Source: UBA6107 sp964459385 (lineage in GTDB: Bacteria; Chloroflexota; Anaerolineae; Anaerolineales; Anaerolineaceae). From it: DNA of 64,000 nucleotides. Positions 1-9,965 of this stretch are shown in pieces. Numbering within the stretch: position 1 is the stretch's first letter; the number at the start of each line of letters is the position of its first letter. The position numbers were made by a program, and so were the translations under genes. The DNA lies in contig CAYWLG010000005.1 in assembly GCA_964459385.1 (NCBI GenBank), positions 204,247 through 268,246 of the forward strand, given 5' to 3'. Below the pieces are notes generated by a model that worked only from the letters and a program-made list of their open reading frames with translations, had not been told where the DNA came from and did no database searches.

Positions 1-1704
1 AATCGCGTCCAGATAAACAGCCTGGGCAAAGGCCAGTTGGCGGGAGCGGAAGGCGTAGCGCAGTTGTTCCTTGCACTTCACCGCACAGCCAGCCTTCTCA
101 AGGCGTTCCACTTGCTGCCAGGCCTGAGGGGTTTCTTTTTCAAGCGTGGCCTGGCTGCGAATGTGCGCCCCGGCTTTCGACATACGTGCTTGCATCTGCT
201 GCAACTCTTTCAGCCAGGGGGTCTCCGCCTGCAAACAGCCCTCTGCCCAATCGGCCACTTTTTGCAAAGCGGTTTGAGCAGCCTGCTCGGCTTCTTCAGG
301 TAAAGTCCATTCGGTGTAGCGATTGGCAATATACTCGGCGGCGCGCATGGACGCCACCTGTCCGGCATTGAGGGCCGAGCCGCCCGGACGGGTCACGCCG
401 TGCGAACCGTTCACCTCACCGACCGGGAAGAAATGTTTAATGTTGGTAGACTCGTACCACAAATTCCCTGCCAGACCGCCGTTATTGTGCTGAGCACAGA
501 TGGCCACCTCAAGCGGTTCCTGGCGCAGATCAATGCCATGTTTCTGATAAAGCTCCACCGCCCCGGGATTCATATGCAGTAAACGTTCAATGGGGGTGGG
601 CTGATCAGCCCCGGATTTTTCGAGATAAACCCGCGCTTCCTCTGGCAGATCTTGTGTTGAATAGCCAGCCGGGTTGGCGCGAAAATCCAGGTAGACACGG
701 CGATTATTCACCATAGTTTCGATGTACACCAAAATATCCACGATCGATGAACCACCCACGGCCTTGCGCGCGTCAAAGGGCCATTGATAACCCTTTAAGA
801 AGACCTTGCCGTTCATTTCGCCGACCGATGCAAAATATTCCGGCATGAACTCGCGTTCATCCGAGACCCCGTCAGCGGCACGGCTGATCACACGCGGAAT
901 TACCTGCATATAGGTACCCGAAACGTTCCAACGGAATTTGGTCGAAGCCAGACCATATTGCGATTCTGACAAATTGCTGGCGCAGGCGCCGGCCATCAAG
1001 CCCAGGCCAATGGCGCCGCTGTGCGCGGGCGGATAGACGCTTGTTTGATACAGCCCGCCCGGCCCGCCAACAGCAAAGACCAAATTTTCGCACAGATAGA
1101 CCTCAAAATCGCCTTCATTGGTGATGGCGATCAGCCCGGCGATGCGGTTTTCAGCCCCGGGCAAAGTAATTAATTGAACAGCGTTGCGCTTTTCGCGGAT
1201 GGGAATATTGAGGGACTTGACCTGATCGATGAGTCGCAGGCACATTTCACGTGACGTATAGGGACCAATCGAGGTGGCACGCTGACGCGGATCGTGATCC
1301 GTTTTGTAACCGACAAACTGCCCATATTCGTCGCGCGGAAAAGGTACGCCCAGGTTCACCAGGTTAATGAAACAGCGCGCCGAGAGGCTTGACTCAACCA
1401 GTGCCAGGTCACCGTGCATGGAGCCGTTGGCAAAATAGGTTTCTGCCATATCACGCGGTGAATCTGCATCTGCCCCACACATGGATAACTTGTAATAGGT
1501 TTGCTTGTCGCTGCCGGTGTTGATGGAAGTGCCCATGTTTAGCCCCTCGGTCAGGATCAGTACCTCTTTGACCCCATTGAGCACCAACTGGGCGGCTGCG
1601 TTTAGACCGGCGGCACCGCTGCCTAACACCAATGTATGTACCCGTGTGACGGGCACAGAGATCATTTCCTCCCCCAGACGAACTTCAAAATTCGTTCCAG
1701 CCAT
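1..1704 (-). CDS. FAD-binding oxidoreductase, fumarate reductase/succinate dehydrogenase flavoprotein-like (3' end outside window)
   Basis: The reading frame is open from the ATG at 1704 to the window edge (568 codons), so the C-terminus is missing. Near residue 25 there is a Rossmann dinucleotide motif (VLGSGAAGLNAAAQ), followed by a TGSDKQTYYK segment. Near residue 410 comes the family signature around HNNGGL and FPVGEVNGSHG, then RPGGSALNAGQ, as in the FAD_binding_2 family (flavoproteins of fumarate reductase, succinate dehydrogenase, L-aspartate oxidase, APS reductase). Such proteins transfer hydride or electrons through FAD; the substrate cannot be told here. A GGAG ribosome site lies 7 nt before the start. 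The ATP-grasp gene upstream on the same strand, 80 bp away, may be cotranscribed. No heme-anchor or iron-sulfur subunit is visible nearby, so this is probably a soluble stand-alone oxidoreductase. Confidence 0.88.
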   Translation of the reverse strand, partial: MAGTNFEVRLGEEMISVPVTRVHTLVLGSGAAGLNAAAQLVLNGVKEVLILTEGLNMGTSINTGSDKQTYYKLSMCGADADSPRDMAETYFANGSMHGDLALVESSLSARCFINLVNLGVPFPRDEYGQFVGYKTDHDPRQRATSIGPYTSREMCLRLIDQVKSLNIPIREKRNAVQLITLPGAENRIAGLIAITNEGDFEVYLCENLVFAVGGPGGLYQTSVYPPAHSGAIGLGLMAGACASNLSESQYGLASTKFRWNVSGTYMQVIPRVISRAADGVSDEREFMPEYFASVGEMNGKVFLKGYQWPFDARKAVGGSSIVDILVYIETMVNNRRVYLDFRANPAGYSTQDLPEEARVYLEKSGADQPTPIERLLHMNPGAVELYQKHGIDLRQEPLEVAICAQHNNGGLAGNLWYESTNIKHFFPVGEVNGSHGVTRPGGSALNAGQVASMRAAEYIANRYTEWTLPEEAEQAAQTALQKVADWAEGCLQAETPWLKELQQMQARMSKAGAHIRSQATLEKETPQAWQQVERLEKAGCAVKCKEQLRYAFRSRQLAFAQAVYLDAI

Positions 1705-1784
1705 AATTAAACTCCGCAATTATTTAGTTATAAATAGTTGGGGTTCGTTTCGCAGCCTGATTATATCATTCCCTTTTGTTTAAG

Positions 1785-2957
1785 CTATTCAATCAAGATA
1801 AACTCGTTCAAATCCGAATTGAGAATGTAGGTCAGCTCGGCAAAGTTTTCCTGGCGGGTTTCAGTGAACAAAAAGCCAAAGACCGGGTACTTTTTATAGT
1901 CGATCTTCCTCAAATCGAGTGGGGTTTCAAATTTGGTCAACAGTTTTTGAAAATCAAAAGAAGCGATTACCGAGGCGTCTTTACCGGTTGAGTTATCCAG
2001 CACGATCACACTGAATATCTTGTTTTCTTTTCCGGCGAGCAGCTCGCCCCAATCAGGTTTTTGCTGTTTGACATAATAAAGGTAGGGGTTGATGCCATAG
2101 GCGAAAAAAGCCAGATCGGGGGTGGAGCACCAGCCGCCAAAACGCATAGGGTTGACTTCAATCGGTAACAACACCCCTTCTTTGCTGCGTCTCAACTCAA
2201 TGTGTACCGGGAAGTTCTTCACCCCGGCCAATTGCCCCATGCGGGCAACGAATTCGGTGAACTCCGCCAGGTTCTGTTCAATGATCTCTTTGGACGTGGA
2301 ATAGACCCGATCACTGACATCCGTTTCTGAAGCAAAGGTGTGGTGCAAAATATCCAGAATGACCGCCTCACCCTGTGAATTGTAATAAGCGTCAATGGCA
2401 AATTCATCCCCTTCGATCACCTGCTCAATAATGAAGGAATGGAGGTCAAGTACCTCATTGGGGTAAAGTCCCTTGATCTGTTCGATCTCGGCGTAGATGG
2501 AATCGACAGCAGCCAGCCAATCTTGCGCGCTCGTCACCTTGCGTACCCCCATACTGAAAAAGCCCACCGTTGGTTTTAAGATGACCGGCAAGGGCAACTC
2601 ACCAACTTTGACACCCCTTAACTCTTCCAGTCCCACTTCGCGATAGAAAAAGGACGGGAAGAGCGGCTTTGTCAGTGTGCGGAATTTCGCCTTGTTTTTG
2701 AACAGCTCAATCTTTTCAGGGTACTCACTGAAGGCAAGGTTTTTCGCCACCCAACCAATCGAGTTTTCAGAGGTCGAATAAAGCATCAGATTTTCAGACT
2801 CACGTGCCTGTTTGACGGCCTGTTCTTCGCTGATGAGGTTTGTGCCGGGCAGCAAGCCCAATTTTTGCGCTGCTTCTGTGTTAACAACGGGAATATGATT
2901 TTCTTTTACCGTCTTTTTGAAAAAATCTGATATATAGGGCTCATCGACGAAAAACAT
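1785..2957 (-). CDS. ATP-grasp domain protein
   Basis: This is a 390-residue protein with the ATP-grasp layout: an N-terminal pre-grasp part, a lysine-bearing strand (LPVILKPTVGFFSMGV, about residues 126-141), a central EQVIEGDEFAIDAYY segment and a metal-binding end strand (HIELRRSKEGVLLPIEVNPMR, cut here as PIEVNPMRFGGW). These enzymes ligate a carboxylate to an amine or thiol through an acyl phosphate. The substrate is not predictable. AAGGAT lies about 8 nt before the ATG. The stop is 80 bp ahead of the flavoprotein gene, suggesting a two-gene transcript. An AT-rich 260-bp region separates it from the divergent thioredoxin/DsbD-like gene and should hold both promoters. Confidence 0.82.
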   Translation of the reverse strand: MFFVDEPYISDFFKKTVKENHIPVVNTEAAQKLGLLPGTNLISEEQAVKQARESENLMLYSTSENSIGWVAKNLAFSEYPEKIELFKNKAKFRTLTKPLFPSFFYREVGLEELRGVKVGELPLPVILKPTVGFFSMGVRKVTSAQDWLAAVDSIYAEIEQIKGLYPNEVLDLHSFIIEQVIEGDEFAIDAYYNSQGEAVILDILHHTFASETDVSDRVYSTSKEIIEQNLAEFTEFVARMGQLAGVKNFPVHIELRRSKEGVLLPIEVNPMRFGGWCSTPDLAFFAYGINPYLYYVKQQKPDWGELLAGKENKIFSVIVLDNSTGKDASVIASFDFQKLLTKFETPLDLRKIDYKKYPVFGFLFTETRQENFAELTYILNSDLNEFILIE

Positions 2958-3218
2958 GTGAAATCCTTATGTGCTGTGATTTTGGACTCTTTTTGTAAAA
3001 CATTCTAATGCAAATTCGTGCATTTAGTCCATACGGTTCGTTTTTATACAAGGCAAAAATAGAATTGCTGTGAAAAGGATCTCCACTGGCTAATGCTTCT
3101 TGGCTAGGGGATATAAATGGATTCTATTTTTATTGGTATACTTATTGATAAATACATAAATATATACTAGTATTTTAGTACAAACTAAACATTTGCTTTC
3201 ATTAATCGGGGAACCCAC

Positions 3219-4682
3219 ATGAAAAAACGATTCTGGCACCTCATAACGATCTCCATCGTCCTAATAAGCCTGTTTTCCCTGGCAAAATCTGTTCAGGCGC
3301 AGACACCCCAAACCGAGAACCCCGTTTACATTTACCTTTTCTGGGGAGATGGCTGCCCCCACTGCGCCAAGGCCAAACCCTATTTTGAGAATCTGGCAGC
3401 CGCTCACCCAGAGATCGTTTTGCACACCTATGAAGTCTATTATGATGCCGAGAATCAGAAACTGTTCACAGAGATGGCCCAAAAATATGGGGTGGAGCAG
3501 TTGGCCGTGCCAACAATCTTTGTTGGGCCTTACTTTCTGCAGGGCTACTCAGAAGAGTACAACCCGCACATTGAAGAAATTGTTTTAGGGTGCCTCTCAG
3601 ATGGCTGCGTTGACGCTGGCGCGGAATTCATGACGGAAGTCACTGCGGCCCTCCCAACTGCGGAGGCTTCAATATCTGGCACGAATCCCCCGCTCGTCAC
3701 ACCCACCACTTTTCCTGCAACCCAGGCAGCTCCCACAGCAGTAGAAAGCGCTCCCTCCGCGGAGACCGGAGGAATGATCTCTTCGGGTGAGGTAGAAATT
3801 CCTCTTTTGGGCAAGGTAAATCTGGCATCAAAATCGCTTTGGGTAAGCACCTTTTTGATCGCCCTGGTGGATGGGGTCAATCCTTGCTCTCTCTGGGTGC
3901 TTACCATGTTGCTGGCTTTAACCCTGCACACCGGTTCACGCAAGAAGGTTTTCGTCATCGGCTTAATTTTTTTGACCGTTACAGCCGGAATCTATGTGCT
4001 CTTCATCGTCGGTCTATTCAGTGTTTTAAAAATCACCCACTTTTTGGGTTGGATTCGTATTTTGCTTGCGCTTGTTGCGCTGGGTCTCGCCATGGTGAAT
4101 ATCAAAGATTACTTTTGGTACAAAGAGGGCCTTTCCCTCACCATTGCGGATGATAAGAAACCGGGCATATTTAAGAAGCTACGTGGAGTGATGGATGCCG
4201 GCCAGTCCTTCGGTGGAATGGTGGCTGCTACTGTGACACTAGCGGCCGGGGTATCGTTGATCGAGTTTTCCTGCACCGCGGGCTTCCCACTGGTGTGGAC
4301 CAATCTCCTTAATGCACAAAACGTCAGTGGAACTACGTTCGTCCTCTTGTTGTTACTCTATATGGTCATTTATCAGTTGGACGAAATGGTCATTTTCTTC
4401 GCCTCTGTGGCAACCCTAAAAACCAGCCGCGTGGAAGAAAAGCACGGACGCATCCTTAAACTGATCAGTGGGGTATTAATGGTCACACTGGCCATCGTTC
4501 TACTGGTCAACCCGTCCTTGATGAATAATCTTTCCAGTTCACTGCTTATTTTTGGCATCGCCCTGCTGGCCACCCTTGCCGTTTTATTGATCCACCGCGT
4601 TTTGCTGCCCAAGATTGGCATCCATATCGGGACCGAGTTCAGCCAAAAGAAAGCCCCCTCTCAACGAAAAAACAAGCCATAA
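3219..4682 (+). CDS. Exported thioredoxin-fold/DsbD-like transmembrane fusion protein
   Basis: The 487-residue protein has three parts. A signal peptide covers residues 1-27 (ending KSVQA). A thioredoxin/glutaredoxin-type domain at about 35-125 carries a CPHC redox pair at Cys46/Cys49. After a Pro/Thr/Ala-rich linker (about 140-195), a polytopic membrane domain at about 205-470 contains NPCS and EFSCTAGFP, the paired cysteines typical of DsbD/CcdA-type electron carriers. The likely role is moving reducing equivalents across the membrane to an exported CPHC domain, for extracytoplasmic thiol reduction or cytochrome c maturation. Having both domains in one chain is DsbD-like, but with the thioredoxin domain at the N-terminus. 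A GGGG ribosome site lies before the ATG. It stands alone, 68 bp from the convergent LysR gene. Confidence 0.85.
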   Translation: MKKRFWHLITISIVLISLFSLAKSVQAQTPQTENPVYIYLFWGDGCPHCAKAKPYFENLAAAHPEIVLHTYEVYYDAENQKLFTEMAQKYGVEQLAVPTIFVGPYFLQGYSEEYNPHIEEIVLGCLSDGCVDAGAEFMTEVTAALPTAEASISGTNPPLVTPTTFPATQAAPTAVESAPSAETGGMISSGEVEIPLLGKVNLASKSLWVSTFLIALVDGVNPCSLWVLTMLLALTLHTGSRKKVFVIGLIFLTVTAGIYVLFIVGLFSVLKITHFLGWIRILLALVALGLAMVNIKDYFWYKEGLSLTIADDKKPGIFKKLRGVMDAGQSFGGMVAATVTLAAGVSLIEFSCTAGFPLVWTNLLNAQNVSGTTFVLLLLLYMVIYQLDEMVIFFASVATLKTSRVEEKHGRILKLISGVLMVTLAIVLLVNPSLMNNLSSSLLIFGIALLATLAVLLIHRVLLPKIGIHIGTEFSQKKAPSQRKNKP

Positions 4683-4750
4683 ATTCCTGTTGTGCAAACG
4701 CGAGCAACGAATGCCTATGCGAAACCAAGGGGCGTCTTTTAACTTTCTTT

Positions 4751-5632
4751 TCAGGCTGAAGTAAACTGCCGGCAGGTGGCGACAAAAGACTGAATCGCCG
4801 CGGTGAAATACTTTTGGTGGTGATAGATCAGGTTAAAGTCTCTGCTGAGTTCCAACCCTTCCACCCGGATTGTTTTTAGCAGGCCGCGTTGTTCTTCATC
4901 TATAATGGAAATCTTTGGTACAGCCGCCAGTGACAGACCCTCGATGGTGGCTTTTTTGATCGATTCAGTATTGCTGTAAACACCACTCCTTTTCCAGTCC
5001 ACCCCTGCTGCTTGCATCACTTTTTCAAATAAGGCGCGAGTGCCGCTGCCAGCTTCACGGATGATAAAGCCCTGCTCGGCTAAATCGCTTAGGCCGAGGA
5101 TGTGCTCGTTCCAAAATGGGTGACCCTGGCCGCATACGATGACGAGTTCGTCGCTGCAAAGCCTCTCCTGTTGAATGTATTTGGATTGGATGCTCCCTTC
5201 CACCACCCCCAGGTCGATTTGATCTTCCAAAAGCATCCCCTCAATGACACGGGTATTATCCACCACTGAAAAAAGATCCACGGCTGGGTTTTGTTCATGG
5301 TATTTGCGCAAAATTTGCGGCAGCAGATATGCCCCCACCGTCTGGCTGGCCCCCACCCGCAGCGATCCGGCTGAACCTAATTCTGCCAGTTGCTTTTTGG
5401 CCTGATCAGAGAGATTCAAGATGTGGCTGGCATAAGAACGAAGCTGCTGCCCTGCCTCCGTCAGGTAAAGGTGGTGGTTCATCCGCTCAAAGAGGCGCAC
5501 TGCATACTCCCGTTCCAGCTCGGATATCGACTGGCTCACCGAGGGTTGGGTCATATATAACTGTCTGGCCGCTTTGGTCATGGAACCAGCTTCACAAACG
5601 GTTAAAAAGATGCGCAAGTGGCGTGAATTCAT
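4751..5632 (-). CDS. LysR-family transcriptional regulator, YeiE/CysB-like
   Basis: The 293-residue protein starts with the classic LysR winged helix-turn-helix (residues 1-60; MTKAARQLYMTQPSVSQSI) and continues as a two-lobed effector-binding domain (LRVGASQTVGAYLLP, about 93-107, to the C-terminus). It is divergent from a YeiH-type transporter gene, with about 110 bp between the starts. This is the same arrangement as yeiE-yeiH in enterobacteria and strongly suggests that it controls that gene, probably in response to a sulfur-containing or small anionic ligand. The family usually represses its own gene from the same region. Confidence 0.9.
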   Translation of the reverse strand: MNSRHLRIFLTVCEAGSMTKAARQLYMTQPSVSQSISELEREYAVRLFERMNHHLYLTEAGQQLRSYASHILNLSDQAKKQLAELGSAGSLRVGASQTVGAYLLPQILRKYHEQNPAVDLFSVVDNTRVIEGMLLEDQIDLGVVEGSIQSKYIQQERLCSDELVIVCGQGHPFWNEHILGLSDLAEQGFIIREAGSGTRALFEKVMQAAGVDWKRSGVYSNTESIKKATIEGLSLAAVPKISIIDEEQRGLLKTIRVEGLELSRDFNLIYHHQKYFTAAIQSFVATCRQFTSA

Positions 5633-5652
5633 AAGTAATTTCCTATGCTTTT

Positions 5653-5664
5653 TATAAAATTATA
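5653..5664. promoter_or_regulatory. Candidate LysR operator (TATAA-AA-TTATA dyad)
   Basis: A perfect 5-bp inverted repeat with a 2-bp centre lies 20 bp upstream of the LysR start, in the shared LysR/YeiH promoter region. Position and symmetry fit a LysR site (T-N11-A type). AT-rich dyads also arise by chance. Confidence 0.35.
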
Positions 5665-5744
5665 CTATTTTACAAATATTCTGACAGCCGCTATGATTGC
5701 CGCTGTTCGTCACACATCCACGCAAACAAGAGGAGCAATCATAC

Positions 5745-6740
5745 ATGGCTCGTTTTATTCAAGAAAAGGGATTGGGAATTCTGTTGTCTCTGGCCATTGC
5801 AGCCTGCGCGTTCTTTCTCGGCAAGTTGGTGCCGGTTGTAGGCGGACCGGTGCTTGGCATCACCCTCGGCATTCTGGTCACTTCGTTGTTCAAGCTGCCC
5901 GAAACCTCCCGCGCAGGCATTAAGTTCACCTCCAAATACATCCTTCAGTTTGCAGTCGTCTTATTGGGGTTCGAAATGAACATGACAAAGGTGATCGAGG
6001 TGGGCAAGCAATCCATTCTGGTGATCTTCCTGACCCTGACGGCCTCTTTTCTGACCGCCTACCTGGTCGGCAGACGGCTGCAGATACATAAAAAGCTCGC
6101 CATTTTGATCGGGGTCGGCACAGCCATCTGCGGCGGTTCGGCCATTGCTGCGGCCGCGCCAGCCATCAATGCCGAAGACAAAGACATCTCTTTTGCCATT
6201 TCTACCATCTTCCTCTTCAACATCATTGCTGTGTTTCTCTTCCCGTTCATCGGGCACCTGCTGCACATGAGTGATGCGGGCTTTGGCATGTGGGCGGGCA
6301 CAGCTATTAATGATACGTCTTCAGTGGTGGCAGCCGGGTATTCTTACAGCAATGCGGCGGGGAATTTCGCCACCATCGTGAAACTGACCCGCAGTCTGAT
6401 GATCGTGCCCATCACCCTGGCGCTGGCACTGCTCACCGCACGGGCGGAGAAAAAAGAAAACAGCAACTTCAATTTTCTAAAGGTATTTCCCTGGTTTGTG
6501 GTTGGCTTTTTAGCTGCGGCGATCATCAACAGCCTTGGCTGGCTGCCCGTAGAGGTTTCGTCCACGCTGGCGCAAAGCGGCAAGTTCTTCATTATTATGG
6601 CCATGTCCGCCATCGGTCTGAGCACCAATGTGCGCACCTTTGTGCAAACCGCCCCACGGGCCTTGATCCTGGGTGCCTCCACCTGGCTGGCGGTGATGCT
6701 GACCTCACTCGCAGCCCAGATCGGCATGCGGTTGTGGTAA
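5745..6740 (+). CDS. YeiH-family putative sulfate exporter / UPF0324 membrane protein
   Basis: The 331-residue hydrophobic protein has about ten membrane segments and motifs of the YeiH/UPF0324 family (VGTAICGGSAIAAAAP near residue 108 and WAGTAINDTSSVVAAGYSY near 182). I chose the ATG at 5745 because AGGAG lies at 5731-5735. An in-frame TTG at 5697 would lengthen it by 16 residues but has no ribosome site. Members are proposed sulfate or sulfonate exporters, but substrate evidence is thin. The divergent LysR gene is the likely regulator. Confidence 0.88.
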   Translation: MARFIQEKGLGILLSLAIAACAFFLGKLVPVVGGPVLGITLGILVTSLFKLPETSRAGIKFTSKYILQFAVVLLGFEMNMTKVIEVGKQSILVIFLTLTASFLTAYLVGRRLQIHKKLAILIGVGTAICGGSAIAAAAPAINAEDKDISFAISTIFLFNIIAVFLFPFIGHLLHMSDAGFGMWAGTAINDTSSVVAAGYSYSNAAGNFATIVKLTRSLMIVPITLALALLTARAEKKENSNFNFLKVFPWFVVGFLAAAIINSLGWLPVEVSSTLAQSGKFFIIMAMSAIGLSTNVRTFVQTAPRALILGASTWLAVMLTSLAAQIGMRLW

Positions 6741-6767
6741 GTTCGTTCACACGTAGTTGAAATGATG

Positions 6768-6799
6768 AAAAGGGGCACTTGAGTGAAAGTGTCCCTTTT
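6768..6799 (+). terminator. Rho-independent terminator after the YeiH gene
   Basis: A 13-bp stem (AAAAGGGGCACTT with its complement, one G-T pair) with a 6-nt loop ends in CTTTTC, 28 bp after the stop codon at 6740. Confidence 0.7.
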
Positions 6800-7000
6800 C
6801 ATAACATGGTATCGTTTTATTTTCGTCAATTTGTTCACAGTATGTGAATTTGGCATTAATTGACTTTCACTAAAGCGGTAAAAGATAAGTTTAGAAGTAA
6901 CGACCTATTACGCCAATTGCCATTGGGACATGAATTCAGTATAATCTTTTGGCGCTCACAGTTTCTATGTTCAAGATAGCTTTACTCATGTAGAGGGAAA

Positions 7001-7840
7001 ATGTTTGTTAAAGAGGACCTAAAAGATTTTCTGCAAGCCGTTGCAAAAAATGAATTTATATTCCCCGCCGGTGCCGAACCTTTTCCTGTGGCACTGAAAA
7101 TGATGCAGTCCATTGGTTCGCCCGACAGTGAACTGCGCGACGATCTAATCTACACGGCTTTTTATCATTGGATCTTGAAGTATAACGTTTTCACAACTGG
7201 GCAATTGCACCAGTTACTTGCGTCTGCATTGGATGAAAATCATCTGTTTTACTCAATCGGCCACGAAAATGATGATTCTGTTTTCACCCGCTCGTTTTCT
7301 GTGCTGCTTCTGCCCCTGCTCTTGATCAGGCATCGTGAAGACCCTTACCTTTCTGATGCAGAAATTCAGCTAATCAAACAGAGCCTGATCAACTATCTGG
7401 CTGCTGAACAAGATCTGCGCGGATACACCGGTGAGAAAGGCTGGGCACATGCGATTGCCCACACTGGGGACGCGCTGGATGATCTGGCCCAATGTGAAGA
7501 GATGAGTGCGATTGACCTTGAAGAGCTTTTAGGGGCGATTGGCAATAAAATGGCGGTAGAGAAGTGCGCTTATCACTTTGACGAAGATGAACGAATGACC
7601 ACGGCCGTGGTGAGCATTCTCAAGCGTCAACTCATTGATGAAAATACGCTCGAAAACTGGGTCAAGAACCTGACCACCCTGGAGCGAGAAACAAAACGCT
7701 CGCCGCTGTCTTTTCGCCAGCACAATGTCATTGCTTTTCTCAGGTGCCTCTATTTTAGGATCGATACAAAAGAAGAGTATAAGCAATTGCTGGGGATTTT
7801 ATCTGATTCATTGAACGATCTCAATCGTTACAAAGAGTGA
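7001..7840 (+). CDS. DUF2785 family protein
   Basis: The 279-residue soluble, helix-rich protein has the sequence GEKGWAHAIAHTGDALDDLA at about residues 145-164, the conserved core of DUF2785. Its His and Asp residues look like a possible metal or substrate site. No signal peptide or membrane segment is present. GAGGG lies 4 nt before the ATG. It is a single gene convergent with the antiporter. The family has no established function. Confidence 0.8.
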   Translation: MFVKEDLKDFLQAVAKNEFIFPAGAEPFPVALKMMQSIGSPDSELRDDLIYTAFYHWILKYNVFTTGQLHQLLASALDENHLFYSIGHENDDSVFTRSFSVLLLPLLLIRHREDPYLSDAEIQLIKQSLINYLAAEQDLRGYTGEKGWAHAIAHTGDALDDLAQCEEMSAIDLEELLGAIGNKMAVEKCAYHFDEDERMTTAVVSILKRQLIDENTLENWVKNLTTLERETKRSPLSFRQHNVIAFLRCLYFRIDTKEEYKQLLGILSDSLNDLNRYKE

Positions 7841-7862
7841 TATTTTTATCTATACGAGTGAA

Positions 7863-7894
7863 AAACGCCAACATAGTGAAACATGGCGGCGTTT
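7863..7894 (-). terminator. Terminator between convergent genes
   Basis: AAACGCC and GGCGTTT frame an 18-nt partly paired interior. On the minus strand it is followed by a run of T, fitting termination of the antiporter transcript. It may also act on the DUF2785 transcript. Confidence 0.55.
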
Positions 7895-7923
7895 CCATAC
7901 TCCAATAAAAAGCTCAAACTGAC

Positions 7924-9762
7924 CTAATCACAGGGGCTCTCCTGCCCCAATTCTTTAAAGACCATGTTCTCCTGCAGTAGGCTGATCAACACGATCTTGT
8001 CCCCGGCCTGCCACATCTGCTCACCGTAAACCACCTCAGCGCTTTCGCGCCGAATGCGCAAGATCGGCAGAATTTCGCATGAGGTGTTGGCATCCACGGC
8101 CCGCAACAGCGGGCTCGTTTCGGGAACCACCCAAACGATCCTGTGAATTTCCATCTCAGGCTGTTCCCAATCTCTCACATCAATGAATCGCGAAAAGACC
8201 TGCCGGCCGCCTATCTGATCGAGCAGTTTCAGGTTGACCCCTTTGGCCGGGTCACTTAAGGCCGGGAAAGCCCTTTCGATGCCAAACACTTCATGGGCAA
8301 GCTGACAGGCCAGCACATTGACCTCTGAATTGGACGTCAGCGCCAGGAAGGTATCGTATTCTTCCACATGGAGCTCTTCCAGCAAGTTTTCTTCAAGTGC
8401 ATTTCCATATACCGCTTCAAAGCCATTGTTGCGAGCCTGCTCAACTGAAGTACGGTTGATATCCACCAGCAGAACCGGGCGCCCATTTTCTTTGAAGAGT
8501 TGCGCCACGGTGTAACTCAAACGGTTGATGCCCACGATGAGAACCTTTTTACCCTGCATGTCTTGCAGGCCCAAGAGACGGGTCAAAGGGCGGGCGGTCA
8601 GACCCTGCACGATCACCGTCAGCAAAATGGTCAGGAAGGTCAGCGCCAAAAGGCGCTCTCCCCCGGCGATGCCAGATTCGCCCAGCGCCAGCGCAAAAAT
8701 GGAAGCCATCGAGGCCGCAATGATGCCGCGCGGCCCAATCCAGGCGATCAACGCCTTTTGCTGCCAGGTGAGCTTGGTACGCCATGTCGAAACAAAAACG
8801 GCCACCGGCCTTACCACAAACATGATGAGAAGAACTGTCAGCAAACCGGTCAACCCCTCGTGCCAGATGGTAACGAGATCCAAATTCGCTGCCAGCAGGA
8901 TAAAGACGACACTGATCCCCAAAATGGAAAGGAGCTCTTTAAAGCGCCGCAGCCGCTGCACGCCGGGAACGTTTTGCCGCTGCGTGATCAACCCCATTGC
9001 CACGGCGGCCATGATGCCGGCCTCACTCTGCAAACTCTCGGCTACCGCAAAGGTCACCCACACCAGAGTCAGCGCCACCAGGTTGCTCAACTCAGACGGG
9101 ATCCAGCGCCGGTTCTTGAGCAAAAATGCCAGCACAAAAGCGCCCAGAGCCCCGACGGCGCCACCGATGAGGATGCGGCCAAAGTAAACCCACAAAATGG
9201 ATAGAAAAGTGGTGCCCCCCTGTGAAGCATTTGCCAGGATCACATCCAAAACGGCGATTGCCAAAACCGCCCCGATCGGGTCAACGAGAATTGCCTCAGC
9301 CTCGAGCACCATCTTCACGGAGCGCGGCGCAGAGATTCGCCGTAAAATCGGCTGTACCACCGTTGGGCCGGTTACCGTCATCAGCGCGCCAAAAAGAAGA
9401 GCAATTCGCCATTCAAAGCCGGCCACAAAATGGGTCAGCAGCGTGGTGAGACCCCAAGAGAGCAGCACGCCAATGGTGACCAGGCGGCGAATTTCAACTG
9501 CACACTGCTGTAACCATTTCAGATTAAGGTTTAGAGCACCCTCAAACAGGATGATGGCCACCGACAACTTGATCAAAATGCCCATGCCACCATCGAACAT
9601 GTCGGGCTGAATGATTCCCAAAACATCTTTGCCTAAAATAATGCCCAGGCCCAGCAAGAAAACAATGGCCGGAATTTGCCAGCGATGGGAGAGCACCTGG
9701 GCCAAAAGCCCAAAACCTACCGCGGCGACGATCATTAGTAAAACTGTTGTTTCGCTATGCAT
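7924..9762 (-). CDS. Cation:proton antiporter (CPA1/NhaP-like) with C-terminal TrkA-N domain
   Basis: The 612-residue protein has about twelve membrane segments in residues 1-390. Antiporter motifs are GPTVVQPILRR (about 132-142) and EAILVDPIGAVLA (about 155-167), with the acidic residue expected for Na+ or K+/H+ exchange. At about 395-515 there is a TrkA-N Rossmann domain (KKVLIVGINRLSYTVAQLF) that would bind a nucleotide, then a TrkA-C-like tail. It should exchange monovalent cations for protons under nucleotide control at the cytoplasmic membrane. It is a single gene; a GAGGA site lies upstream of the ATG. Confidence 0.88.
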   Translation of the reverse strand: MHSETTVLLMIVAAVGFGLLAQVLSHRWQIPAIVFLLGLGIILGKDVLGIIQPDMFDGGMGILIKLSVAIILFEGALNLNLKWLQQCAVEIRRLVTIGVLLSWGLTTLLTHFVAGFEWRIALLFGALMTVTGPTVVQPILRRISAPRSVKMVLEAEAILVDPIGAVLAIAVLDVILANASQGGTTFLSILWVYFGRILIGGAVGALGAFVLAFLLKNRRWIPSELSNLVALTLVWVTFAVAESLQSEAGIMAAVAMGLITQRQNVPGVQRLRRFKELLSILGISVVFILLAANLDLVTIWHEGLTGLLTVLLIMFVVRPVAVFVSTWRTKLTWQQKALIAWIGPRGIIAASMASIFALALGESGIAGGERLLALTFLTILLTVIVQGLTARPLTRLLGLQDMQGKKVLIVGINRLSYTVAQLFKENGRPVLLVDINRTSVEQARNNGFEAVYGNALEENLLEELHVEEYDTFLALTSNSEVNVLACQLAHEVFGIERAFPALSDPAKGVNLKLLDQIGGRQVFSRFIDVRDWEQPEMEIHRIVWVVPETSPLLRAVDANTSCEILPILRIRRESAEVVYGEQMWQAGDKIVLISLLQENMVFKELGQESPCD

Positions 9763-9965
9763 AAAGAGTTTTCCTCAAATCAGCGACTTTCATTTGCTGG
9801 TGATTATACAGGATTTCAATTGTCCTTTTCCAATCTACCACAGCCTAGGGGGATAAATCAATCCGCTTGAACATTAAAGGATATTTAGCCTTGCTTAAGA
9901 AAAACTTTACAAAAGCGGGCTATATTCATCATGTAATGAGAAAGAAGTAATTGAAAGGAGAAAAA

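Noticed and set aside
8500..9204. Long plus-strand frames opposite the antiporter gene
   Set aside because: Antisense shadows with Arg/Gln/His-rich composition; the minus frame is a clear antiporter.
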